Below are positions 39,931 to 48,286 of a stretch of DNA of 64,000 bases, in pieces. Position numbers and translations under genes: made by a program. The notes under the pieces are model-generated. The model was not told the origin of the DNA and did not search any database. It saw only the letters and a program-made list of their open reading frames with translations. How positions within the stretch are numbered: the first letter of the stretch is position 1; the number at the start of each line of letters is the position of its first letter. This DNA is from a virus. Location: positions 25,847 to 89,846 of IMG/VR virus record IMGVR_UViG_3300034417_000014; one strand, written 5' to 3'.

Positions 39931-41412
39931 ATTTACGTGCTCTGGGCACGGTTCATAAGTAATCAACCTCGACGCAACAGTGTAAAGCTGTCCTGTCTTC
40001 CTGTTATATCTAAACGCATCGCTAAAATCTGCTAACACATTTGTCTTCTGATTTACAGTTGGTGGCGTCGCTGCCACGGCATCTGTAGCTGCTTGCGAGC
40101 TTGCTGCTGCGGGGCCATTTAAATGTATTGCAGCACCTGTCTGTACTATATTAGCCCCAGCTAAGACGTTTGTAGACGCTGCTGATTGCAAGTTTAGGGC
40201 GGCACCGCTCTTAACATTTAATGCTCCAGCTGATTGATAATGCGCAGTTGCATTTGTCTTAAGATGAAGTGCGCCGTTGCTAGTAACTTTTGTTACTGCT
40301 CCAACAACAGTGTCGGAATTTTGCCCTACACTGAAATGGTTATCCTTCTGTACAACCACATCTAAATTGTTTAGTGCTCTAATTTTTATGTCGCCACCTT
40401 GACCCGAACCTTCACTTCCTATATCGCTGCCTGGAGTTCCAGTATGATCTTTTGCTGCTTTTAAGTTCACATTTCTGCCAGCCTCAATATTCACATCTCT
40501 GTCTGCTCGGAAGTTGATGTCCTCTAACGCCCTTACTGACATAGACTTTGCGCCAAATATATCGACGTTGCCATCTGCATCCATTTGTATCCAGGAAGTA
40601 CCTTTTTTGTTGATGACATAAACTAAACCATTTGTCTCATCAACTTTTATTTGTGCTCCACTTTTAGTTCTGAATGCAATGTATTCTGTGCCTACGCCAT
40701 CATCAAAAACTAACTGACTGCCGCCGGTTCTGTGTCCAGGGCTTCCTGCAATTTCTGGTCCTGGTGTGGAAATTCCGTACACTTGTGATGGCGATTCTCT
40801 TCTAGCAGAACTAGAGTTCATTCCCCTCACTTTGTCTTGTGCAAGCCCTTGTTGTGAAATGCCGTTGTATGCAGTTGTATTAACTGGACGTTGAACACTG
40901 TCTGGATTAGGAATATCCGGACGTAATTTATTATATTCTCCAACTGGCAATGGCTTCCCTTTGCTTTCCCCGCCCACGTTATTTTGATAATGGTTAGAGT
41001 CTGCTGCATGGCCCGGAACTGAAAAGTTTGAGTACTGCTGTGGTACACAACCGAACCAGTATCCTCGAACAGGGTCTCCGTTTACGAAAAAGACTGTTAC
41101 TTGATTGCCAACGTCGGGCGGAACAAACCACATGCCGTATGATACTTGGCTGTCTTCATAATTTGGGCTACTAGATTTATTCTTAGTATAATCAGTGTGT
41201 CCAAAAAATGGAGAACAGTAGTTGACAATTTTCCATGAATTTTCGTTGTCTTGCATGCCGCCCATTTCTGGAATCCAGATTCTGAGCCTTCCATTTTTCT
41301 GTACATCGGAGTTATCTTTTATAAACCCAATGTATATGCCATTTAATTTAGTAATCTTATTACTAGATTCATGACTATGTGTGCCGTGCTTAGTTCTTTT
41401 ATATACTGGCAT
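39919..41412 (-). CDS. 5: baseplate central spike, gp5-like (no lysozyme domain)
   Basis: The frame opens at 41484, but ATG 41412 (MPVYKRTKHGT) overlaps the upstream stop as TAATG and is preferred: 497 residues. N-terminal OB fold (about 15-130: GIYIGFIKDNSDVQKNGRLR, WIPEMGG), then a linker, an auto-cleavage-free middle (TEYIAFRTKSGAQIKVDE) and a C-terminal beta-helix of short repeats (ALHLKTNATAHYQSAGALNV). T4 gp5 has a lysozyme domain between these; none is seen here, so cell-wall cutting must be done by another protein. Confidence 0.8.
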   Translation of the reverse strand: MPVYKRTKHGTHSHESSNKITKLNGIYIGFIKDNSDVQKNGRLRIWIPEMGGMQDNENSWKIVNYCSPFFGHTDYTKNKSSSPNYEDSQVSYGMWFVPPDVGNQVTVFFVNGDPVRGYWFGCVPQQYSNFSVPGHAADSNHYQNNVGGESKGKPLPVGEYNKLRPDIPNPDSVQRPVNTTAYNGISQQGLAQDKVRGMNSSSARRESPSQVYGISTPGPEIAGSPGHRTGGSQLVFDDGVGTEYIAFRTKSGAQIKVDETNGLVYVINKKGTSWIQMDADGNVDIFGAKSMSVRALEDINFRADRDVNIEAGRNVNLKAAKDHTGTPGSDIGSEGSGQGGDIKIRALNNLDVVVQKDNHFSVGQNSDTVVGAVTKVTSNGALHLKTNATAHYQSAGALNVKSGAALNLQSAASTNVLAGANIVQTGAAIHLNGPAAASSQAATDAVAATPPTVNQKTNVLADFSDAFRYNRKTGQLYTVASRLITYEPCPEHVNKGA

Positions 41413-43472
41413 TAGTAGAAGTCCGAAATTTGTGTTAAGTCTAACAGATTGTCTCTGATACACTCTAGTTCTTGTGTGAACCATCCTTTGTCAAAAGAGT
41501 TCTTTACATTAATCACTGAGTAGACTGCGGTGATTAACGAGTTTCCAGAAAACTTCGGTGGCTGATTTCCTTCCCCAAACACTGCATTTATTTCTGGTGT
41601 CGCAGTTGTAAATAACAAATAGTTTTGAGAAAAGTTTACAGGAGCACATTCTTTTTTGCCGTTTGCGTAAAAGTCCTTTACTAATTGTGTTAGGCTTTCA
41701 TCTAGTGACGGTGCAGCAGCTTTTGAATTCGCCGGAAACGGACTATTCATCCAATATGGATCACCTTTAATTTTTAAATCTATAGTAATAAAATCTGCGT
41801 TTTTGTTGTGCATTAGCTGTGTAAACATCGCACTTAAGAATGTTTTTCCAGAAGTTTTACTGCCTGGCACGCCGTCAACATTACTGTTTGTGGAAGTGTT
41901 AAACTGCTCCACAATTGTTACTGGCTGCACTGTTTCTGGAACCCAACCTGGCCGCATTGGAATTGGCGTATTTGCAATATTTTGTGAGACTATAGTATCT
42001 GTGCCAAATATTGCTGGCGCTGGATCTGTCGATAGTGGGTTGTGATCAAATATCCTAGACATTGCAGTTGTAGCGAACGGAGTAGTGTTATCATTACTCG
42101 CGTTTTTGTTAGGCTCAGCTTCATACTGTCGTGCCTGCTCTCCAGCTCTGTCTGGCAACTCTACATACCAAGCGTAATTAAACTTAATATCAAATTCTCG
42201 TATTTGGTTATTTTTTCCTGTAAACAAATAGTCGTATCTTTTTGCAAGAAGAAACTTTTGTCGATACGTTTTATATCTATTTTTAGATCTAGGAATAACC
42301 TCTAGCATTTGGTCACGCTTAGTAATTAACGTTGAAATATTAAATAACACTATGCGGTATCTGTATATTCTTGCATAATCATTTCTAGTCAAATCATACG
42401 AAATTAAGTCGTTCCCAGTCTCAATTCTGTAAAGTTGTCTGAACACGTCTTCGCTAGATTGATCCTGCTGCTGACTGTCGGACACTGGCTCGCCTTTTAT
42501 TTTTTTCTCGAAATATGTAGTGTTTGCCAATACAGAGTCGATAACCCTAACTAAGTCTGTCTTAGGTTCAAACGAAATTTGAACTCCTCCAGGGCCACCT
42601 TTAAAATTTACATATCTGTCATTCCTTCCTTGCGGGTCAGGAACAATGCTTGAATTTAGCAGCGCATTTGCTTCAACGATGTAGCTTGTGGGAAGATCTG
42701 TTCTTACTAAAGATGTCCCAAATACTTGAAAATCCCATTTGTCAGGCACACCTTGCAAACTAGTGCCAGGGGCACGTTTTTTTATTCTTTCTTCCTGTGC
42801 TTTGTTCAGTGCTTCTTCTAAGCGGACTAAAAATTCCGCCACTGTGCCTGCGGTTATAGTTGTTGTTTGTTGAAGGTTTGCAATGTGATCCATGTTTCCA
42901 ATATTGTCTGCGCCAATGCAGTTAAAATCATAAGTGCTGCCTGAGGAATTTACATGTATATCTACACCAACTACAGTTACCGGCCAGACCCAAGTCTTTC
43001 CACCCACTGTTACTGGTTGAGAAGTGTGTTCGGATCTTCCTTTAAAAGACAACGCTAAAATATAAGTTGTTTTTAAGTGATTTGGTCTGCCAATCCTTAA
43101 CAAGCCAGATCTCAGCGTATCCATTAGATTTGCTGAATGCTGCTGTGTTATCGTGAACGAAATGTTTGTGCTTGTTCCAGTCCCAGCCTTTGATGAATAA
43201 CCAGGTATTGTTTCTATTTTTAAATTATCGATAATATCACTAGTCACACCAGTTTCTGCAATCAAGTAACTCTTAACTGGATTCAAGTATTGTCTTTCTT
43301 TTTCAGAACCCTCGTCAATTGCATAAAATTTAATATGGTATGTGCTTGTATCAACTGCATCTAATTCGTTAGGTAGCCAGTTAACAACAGTTTCGTTATT
43401 TACGGAACTGAGGGATTTATACGGAGTGGCACCTGCACCTGGCACATTTGAGATCATGTTAAAATCTGGCAT
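41412..43472 (-). CDS. baseplate hub protein, probably gp27 role
   Basis: 686 residues. N-terminal segment YLIAETGVTSDIIDNLKIET and FTITQQHSANLMDTLRSG describe a hub-type protein; it lies directly upstream of the gp5-like spike, the place where gp27-type hub proteins bind in T4-type particles. T4 gp27 is 391 residues, so this one is much longer; an extra helical region occurs near 220-240 (LVRLEEALNKAQEERIKKRA). Assignment to gp27 is by context and not by a diagnostic motif. Confidence 0.5.
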   Translation of the reverse strand: MPDFNMISNVPGAGATPYKSLSSVNNETVVNWLPNELDAVDTSTYHIKFYAIDEGSEKERQYLNPVKSYLIAETGVTSDIIDNLKIETIPGYSSKAGTGTSTNISFTITQQHSANLMDTLRSGLLRIGRPNHLKTTYILALSFKGRSEHTSQPVTVGGKTWVWPVTVVGVDIHVNSSGSTYDFNCIGADNIGNMDHIANLQQTTTITAGTVAEFLVRLEEALNKAQEERIKKRAPGTSLQGVPDKWDFQVFGTSLVRTDLPTSYIVEANALLNSSIVPDPQGRNDRYVNFKGGPGGVQISFEPKTDLVRVIDSVLANTTYFEKKIKGEPVSDSQQQDQSSEDVFRQLYRIETGNDLISYDLTRNDYARIYRYRIVLFNISTLITKRDQMLEVIPRSKNRYKTYRQKFLLAKRYDYLFTGKNNQIREFDIKFNYAWYVELPDRAGEQARQYEAEPNKNASNDNTTPFATTAMSRIFDHNPLSTDPAPAIFGTDTIVSQNIANTPIPMRPGWVPETVQPVTIVEQFNTSTNSNVDGVPGSKTSGKTFLSAMFTQLMHNKNADFITIDLKIKGDPYWMNSPFPANSKAAAPSLDESLTQLVKDFYANGKKECAPVNFSQNYLLFTTATPEINAVFGEGNQPPKFSGNSLITAVYSVINVKNSFDKGWFTQELECIRDNLLDLTQISDFY

Positions 43473-43473
43473 T

Positions 43474-43767
43474 TTACATTCCTTGCAACGAACTTCTAGA
43501 TGGCACGTATATTTCTAAGCCAGCCACAAAATCTTCAATTGGATCGTTTATTAAGTCTGGGTTTCTAACTGCAAACACCCAAAACAAACTTACTGTCCCA
43601 TATAAATCATAACTCATTAAGTCCGGCCGTTTTTCATACTTGCGTAGTATTTTCGTCAAGGAATCATTTGAGCTAGGTGCAATTTCTATCGGTTCCCATA
43701 CATCTAAATAAAATTCCTTAACTGATGTTTGAGCATAAAAACTTGTGGGCTTCTTGAGATATGCCAT
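43474..43767 (-). CDS. 53: baseplate wedge protein gp53-like (short)
   Basis: 97 residues, half of T4 gp53 (196). The core 'RPDLMSYDLYGTVSLFWVFA' and then VRNPDLINDP (residues 47-76) is the hallmark of the family, ending in a LysM-like IYVPS. In T4 gp53 clamps neighbouring wedges together. Adjacent to the tube-cap-like gene upstream (1-nt overlap). Confidence 0.75.
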   Translation of the reverse strand: MAYLKKPTSFYAQTSVKEFYLDVWEPIEIAPSSNDSLTKILRKYEKRPDLMSYDLYGTVSLFWVFAVRNPDLINDPIEDFVAGLEIYVPSRSSLQGM

Positions 43768-44441
43768 TAAATATACCCTCCGTTGTGAGATCCATTACTA
43801 CCGGAAATCATGTTTCCACGTCTAAAGGAATCCAAATTAAACGAATTCATTAATTTGTTTGGATTATATTGATAGTCTAGTGTTACAGAGACTGTCGTAA
43901 GTGCCGGGACATAAGATATGTTTGTTTCTGTGTGTTTCACAGGAACATAATCTACCGTGTCTGACAATTCCATAGTGTATGATTTTATAATTACAGGAAC
44001 ATCTTTATACATGTATGTTCCGTTGTAATCAAACAGCAATATGGGAGGCGGTGTTCCAGATAAGCCTTGGCCTGCTGTTTGTGCTCCAGTATAGCTTTTT
44101 GTAACACTTCTTAAGAAGTGCAACACTGCAAGAGTATATTTTGCTTCATCCAATGTTTGCGAAACAAACTTCCCAGTAACAATAATTTCAGACGGTGTTG
44201 AGTTTTTATAAACCAACTGCTTGTAGTTACTGTGAGTGAATGCCAACTCTTCATAATTTGCAGTTCCAGCTACAGTTACAACAGGCGTGTATGGAAAAAT
44301 TAGCCCGCCGGTTGCATACAGCGGATATAATACATTCGCTGGATCGTTTGGTCCCAAAACCCACTCAGTAGATTGTTTAAATAATTCGCTACGTTGGCCT
44401 GGCTTTGCTTTCAGTCTTGCTCTATAATCTGTGGTTGCCAT
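43767..44441 (-). CDS. tail tube/baseplate junction protein, gp48-like
   Basis: ATG 44462 lies one base after the late box and would not be inside the late mRNA; ATG 44441, preceded by ACAGGAC, is chosen, giving 224 residues. The end (VTLDYQYNPNKLMNSFNLDS then FRRG) and the position at the head of the hub/wedge genes resemble gp48/gp54-type tube-cap proteins, which start tube assembly on the baseplate. Moderate certainty: no single diagnostic motif. Confidence 0.5.
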   Translation of the reverse strand: MATTDYRARLKAKPGQRSELFKQSTEWVLGPNDPANVLYPLYATGGLIFPYTPVVTVAGTANYEELAFTHSNYKQLVYKNSTPSEIIVTGKFVSQTLDEAKYTLAVLHFLRSVTKSYTGAQTAGQGLSGTPPPILLFDYNGTYMYKDVPVIIKSYTMELSDTVDYVPVKHTETNISYVPALTTVSVTLDYQYNPNKLMNSFNLDSFRRGNMISGSNGSHNGGYI

Positions 44442-44463
44442 ATCTAAGTCCTGTGTAATCATA

Positions 44464-44471
44464 TATTTATC
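44464..44471 (-). promoter_or_regulatory. late promoter box
   Basis: GATAAATA on the minus strand, 22 bp before ATG 44441 and only 1 bp before ATG 44462, which decides the start of the gp48-like gene. Confidence 0.65.
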
Positions 44472-44496
44472 TTAAAAATTACCGCCCTTATAGCTC

Positions 44497-44525
44497 TTGA
44501 CAATTACTCAAAAAGAACATACAAT
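44497..44525 (+). promoter_or_regulatory. sigma-70-type promoter for gp55-gp47-gp46
   Basis: TTGACA, 17 bp, TACAAT; followed by an AATAATAATAATTAGGAG leader. No early downstream box. Confidence 0.65.
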
Positions 44526-44552
44526 ACAACAATAATAATAATTAGGAGTACA

Positions 44553-45416
44553 ATGAATACACCGCCTGCACCTAAAAGGAATTACCTGAACAATAAAGAC
44601 ATGCTCAGGGAAATACACAAAAGCAAAACATCATACTGCGAATATATCGATAAAAAATACTCCGTTTACGATTTTATTGTAGAAAATGAACAAGAGTGTT
44701 TTCTTCCGGAAAGTATTGAAGCAGCAAAAGTGGTAAGAGCAGCAAGACTGACACAAGAAAAAATTGACGAATTAGCAGCAACATTGTCTGCAGACGTTAA
44801 AGTTTCTAAAAAGTCCGTCACTAAAGTTCTTCCAGAAGAGATACCAACTGAAGATTTAGTGTTTCGTGTCATGACATACGAACACATACCTCTTGCCCCT
44901 GGCAGAAAGAAAAATCCAAAACGCACAGCAGACAACCATGCTAAACTGAATTTCATACCATTTGTCCATGCTAAGTTCTCCACATTTGAATATGGTGTAC
45001 CAGTTGATCTGGAAATTGTTGGCAAATCACATCACAAGAACGGCAGCTATTCTTTAACTCACGGTGCAGTTACTGATACACTTGCGCGTATGCTTATGAT
45101 GTTGACACATCGTTACAGCCAGCGTTCTAACTGGCGTGGATACACTTATGTGGACGAAATGAAGGGACAGGCACTGTTCCAGTTGTCGCAGATTTGTTTA
45201 CAGTTTAATGAATTCAAAAGTGACAACCCGTTTGCATATTACACTGCAAGTATTAGCAATGCGTTTAAACGAGTGCTATTGGAAGAAAAAGAACATCAGA
45301 AAATTCGAGACGATCTGCTCGTAAATAGTGGTCAGAATCCAAGTTTCACAAGGCAATTAGAAGTAGAAGAAGAAATTCGACGCCTTAGAGAAGCACACGA
45401 CCACACTGACGTTTGA
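44553..45416 (+). CDS. 55: late sigma factor, gp55-like
   Basis: 287 residues against 185 in T4. The C-terminal part carries the family's sigma region 2-like segment (about 205-260: KGQALFQLSQICLQFNEFKS, DNPFAYYTASISNAFKRVLL) and ends with QNPSFTRQLE. In T4, gp55 directs host RNA polymerase to TATAAATA late promoters. The ~100-residue N-terminal extension (KYSVYDFIVENEQECFLPES) has no T4 counterpart. AGGAG ribosome site. Its target boxes (GATAAATA) lie ahead of the virion genes in this window. Confidence 0.85.
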   Translation: MNTPPAPKRNYLNNKDMLREIHKSKTSYCEYIDKKYSVYDFIVENEQECFLPESIEAAKVVRAARLTQEKIDELAATLSADVKVSKKSVTKVLPEEIPTEDLVFRVMTYEHIPLAPGRKKNPKRTADNHAKLNFIPFVHAKFSTFEYGVPVDLEIVGKSHHKNGSYSLTHGAVTDTLARMLMMLTHRYSQRSNWRGYTYVDEMKGQALFQLSQICLQFNEFKSDNPFAYYTASISNAFKRVLLEEKEHQKIRDDLLVNSGQNPSFTRQLEVEEEIRRLREAHDHTDV

Positions 45417-45422
45417 GGAATT

Positions 45423-46439
45423 ATGACTAATTTATTTAAAAAAGCAGCATGTTTTACAGACATCCATTTTGGCGCGAAAAACAATTCCAGAGAACACAAT
45501 AACGATTGCGAAGATTTTGTCCAATGGTTTATTGACGAAGCAAAGAAGCGTGGTTGCGAGACCTGCTTCTTTCTCGGGGATTGGCACCAAAACAGAAACA
45601 GCATCAATGTTTCTACACTTAACTACACCAACACTAATTTAGAAAAATTAAATGACGCATTTGAACAAACATTTTTCATAATTGGTAACCACGATTTATA
45701 CTTCCGTGAGAAGAGAGAAATACACTCTCTTCCTATGGGGAAGTTTTTGCCACGTATTAAAATGATAGATGATATTTTTATACAAGGCGATGTTGCTGTA
45801 GTACCTTGGTTAGTTGAAGATGAATGGAAAAAGATTTCAAAAATCAAATCAAAATATATGTTTGGTCACTTTGAGATTCCAGGATTTAAAATGAATGCTA
45901 TGGTAGAAATGCCAGACCATGGTGGGATTAACAGTGGGCACTTTCCAAATCAGGACTTAGTGTTTTCTGGTCACTTTCACAAACGGCAACAAAAAGACAA
46001 CATTCATTATATTGGAAATGCGTTTGCACATAATTATGGCGATGCATGGGACAAGGATCGTGGAGCAATGTTCTTAGATTGGGATGGCGAACCAGAATAT
46101 GTAAATTGGGCCGATGGTCCTAAATACATTAATCTGTCACTTAGCGAATTAATTGCTGACCCTGACTCACATCTTACAAATAAGACATTTGCTAAAGTGT
46201 TAGTAGACATAGACATTTCTTATGAAGAGTCGTTGTTTATCAGAGAAACATTTATGGATTCTCATAAAGCTAGGGAAATCAAACTTATTATTGATAGAAA
46301 TAGCGATCACACTGAAGACAATTCATCAGCAGACATTAATTTCGAATCAATTGATAAAATTGTATTAACACAAATCGAAGGCATCACTAGTGACAACTTC
46401 GATAAAAAGAAATTAATAGAAATTTATAACTCACTATAA
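45423..46439 (+). CDS. 47: recombination nuclease subunit gp47 (SbcD/Mre11-like)
   Basis: 338 residues, as in T4 (339). Calcineurin-like phosphoesterase motifs in order: D13-x-H15 (FTDIHFG), GDWH at 52-55, GNHD at 88-91, GHFE at 148-151 and GHFH at 183-186, which together bind the two metal ions. With gp46 it forms the Mre11/Rad50-type complex that resects DNA ends for recombination-dependent replication. Starts 6 nt after gp55. Confidence 0.95.
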   Translation: MTNLFKKAACFTDIHFGAKNNSREHNNDCEDFVQWFIDEAKKRGCETCFFLGDWHQNRNSINVSTLNYTNTNLEKLNDAFEQTFFIIGNHDLYFREKREIHSLPMGKFLPRIKMIDDIFIQGDVAVVPWLVEDEWKKISKIKSKYMFGHFEIPGFKMNAMVEMPDHGGINSGHFPNQDLVFSGHFHKRQQKDNIHYIGNAFAHNYGDAWDKDRGAMFLDWDGEPEYVNWADGPKYINLSLSELIADPDSHLTNKTFAKVLVDIDISYEESLFIRETFMDSHKAREIKLIIDRNSDHTEDNSSADINFESIDKIVLTQIEGITSDNFDKKKLIEIYNSL

Positions 46440-46457
46440 AAATAAAAAGAGAGACAC

Positions 46458-48224
46458 ATGCTCACAATAAAATCTGTAACCATGAAAAACTTCATGTCTA
46501 TTGGTAATGTTACACAATCACTAAGTTTTGATGACCAAGACTTAGTTCTAGTATTAGGAGAAAATTTAGATTTAGGAGGCAACGATAGTCGTAATGGGGT
46601 AGGGAAATCATCTATTGTCAACGCGCTGTCATATGCACTGTTCGGTGTTGCGTTAACCAACATCAGAAAGGATAATTTAATTAACAAAACAAACAACAAG
46701 GGCATGGTTGTTACTTTAGATTTTGAAAGCAACGGTAAAAAATACCACATTGAACGTGGCAGAAAACCAGCAGTTTTCAAGTTTCAAATTAACGATAAGG
46801 ACGTAACTAACCCAGATTCCGATGAGTCTCAGGGTGAGAGCCGGCTTACCCAACAGGAAATTGAAAAGACACTTGGCTTTTCCCACACAATGTTTAAACA
46901 CATTGTTGCTCTTAATACTTACACTGAGCCATTCCTGTCTTTAAAGACTGGCGAGCAGCGTGAAATTATCGAACAATTGCTTGGCATTACTAAGTTGTCT
47001 GAAAAAGCAGAAGTCCTTAAAGAATTAATTAGGGAAACTAAAGACAACATTAAAGAAGCAGAGTTTAAAATCAAAGCATTGCAAGAAGCTAATCGTCGAA
47101 CAGAAGAAAGTACAGGCACATTACAAAGAAAAGCATCTGCTTGGGAAACATCACACGCAAGATTAATTTCGGACTTGTCTTCTAGCATTGAGAAACTATA
47201 TGCGATTGATATTGAAACAGAAATTGTCAATCAACGACTATTAGAAGAAATTTCCCAGAACGAATCTAAACAACGTGCTTACCAAAGGGAACTAGCTTCT
47301 TACGAAAAACAACGGGCTCAATTAAACAAACAGCTTGCTGGACTTGTTTCGAGCCATGAGAAAACAGAAACTTGTCTTTGTCCAACTTGCGATCAAGCAA
47401 TTGATGCAGGGATTAAAGACAAACTGTCTAAAGATTATGAATTAAAAACTGCCGAGTTAACTGAATTAGTTCATGAAAAAGACATTTCCATAAGTGAACT
47501 TAACACCAAAATTGACAGTTTGAATATTCCGGATAAGCCCGACACATTTTACGATTCGTTAGACAGTGCATACAATCACAAATCATCATTAGAGACTCTT
47601 GTTTCCAACTTAGAAAAAGAGATGGCTGCAACTAACCCATTTGTGGAACAAGTTGAGTTATTGAAAAACAGCATTCAAGAAATTGACTTTACTGCAATTA
47701 ATGATTTAACTTCTAAAAAGGATCACCAGGAGTTTTTACTTAAACTGCTAACTAGTAAAGATAGTTTTATTCGTAAGAAAATTATTGACCAAAACTTGTC
47801 GTACCTTAACAAGCGTCTAGATAATTACTTGTCTAAAATTGGCCTACCACACTCAGTTAAGTTTATGTCGAACTTAGAAGTAGAAATTACTGAGCATGGC
47901 CGTGAGTTAGACTTTGACAATTTAAGTCGCGGTGAAAGAACACGCTTAATTTTATCCTTGTCGTGGGCATTCAGAGACGTGTTTGAAAGTTTAAACAGCA
48001 AAATTAACTTACTGTTTATTGACGAACTGTTAGATAGTGGTATGGATACGCAGGGTATGGAAAGTTCATTAGCTGCATTAAAGTCTATGGTGCGTGATAA
48101 TAAGCGAAATATATTCCTTATTTCCCACAGAGAAGAGTTAATTGGAAGGGTAGACAGCATATTAAAAGTAGTAAAAGAGGGTGGTTTTACCTCAATAGAA
48201 ATATCATCAGATAATCCCACGTAA
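46458..48224 (+). CDS. 46: recombination nuclease subunit gp46 (SbcC/Rad50-like)
   Basis: 588 residues (T4: 560). Walker A GNDSRNGVGKSS at 41-52, long coiled coil, zinc-hook CPTC at 308-311, ABC signature LSRGERTRL near 487, and Walker B LLFIDELLDSGMD near 517. ATPase partner of gp47. GAGAG before the ATG. It is the last gene before the glycosyltransferase hairpin. Confidence 0.95.
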   Translation: MLTIKSVTMKNFMSIGNVTQSLSFDDQDLVLVLGENLDLGGNDSRNGVGKSSIVNALSYALFGVALTNIRKDNLINKTNNKGMVVTLDFESNGKKYHIERGRKPAVFKFQINDKDVTNPDSDESQGESRLTQQEIEKTLGFSHTMFKHIVALNTYTEPFLSLKTGEQREIIEQLLGITKLSEKAEVLKELIRETKDNIKEAEFKIKALQEANRRTEESTGTLQRKASAWETSHARLISDLSSSIEKLYAIDIETEIVNQRLLEEISQNESKQRAYQRELASYEKQRAQLNKQLAGLVSSHEKTETCLCPTCDQAIDAGIKDKLSKDYELKTAELTELVHEKDISISELNTKIDSLNIPDKPDTFYDSLDSAYNHKSSLETLVSNLEKEMAATNPFVEQVELLKNSIQEIDFTAINDLTSKKDHQEFLLKLLTSKDSFIRKKIIDQNLSYLNKRLDNYLSKIGLPHSVKFMSNLEVEITEHGRELDFDNLSRGERTRLILSLSWAFRDVFESLNSKINLLFIDELLDSGMDTQGMESSLAALKSMVRDNKRNIFLISHREELIGRVDSILKVVKEGGFTSIEISSDNPT

Positions 48225-48237
48225 TAACCGCAATGGC

Positions 48238-48286
48238 GTGAACTCCGATAAATAGCAGTTTAACACTATCTGCCCACGGAGTTCAC
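48238..48286 (+). promoter_or_regulatory. ribosome-site-sequestering hairpin over a late promoter
   Basis: GTGAACTCCG (48238-48247) and CGGAGTTCAC (48277-48286) form a perfect 10-bp stem ending at the base before ATG 48287, and the 3' arm contains the ribosome site CGGAG. The late box GATAAATA (48247-48254) overlaps the end of the 5' arm, so late transcripts would lack that arm. Confidence 0.7.
48247..48254 (+). promoter_or_regulatory. late promoter box before the glycosyltransferase
   Basis: GATAAATA; a transcript would start near 48260, inside the loop of the hairpin 48238-48286. Confidence 0.65.
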
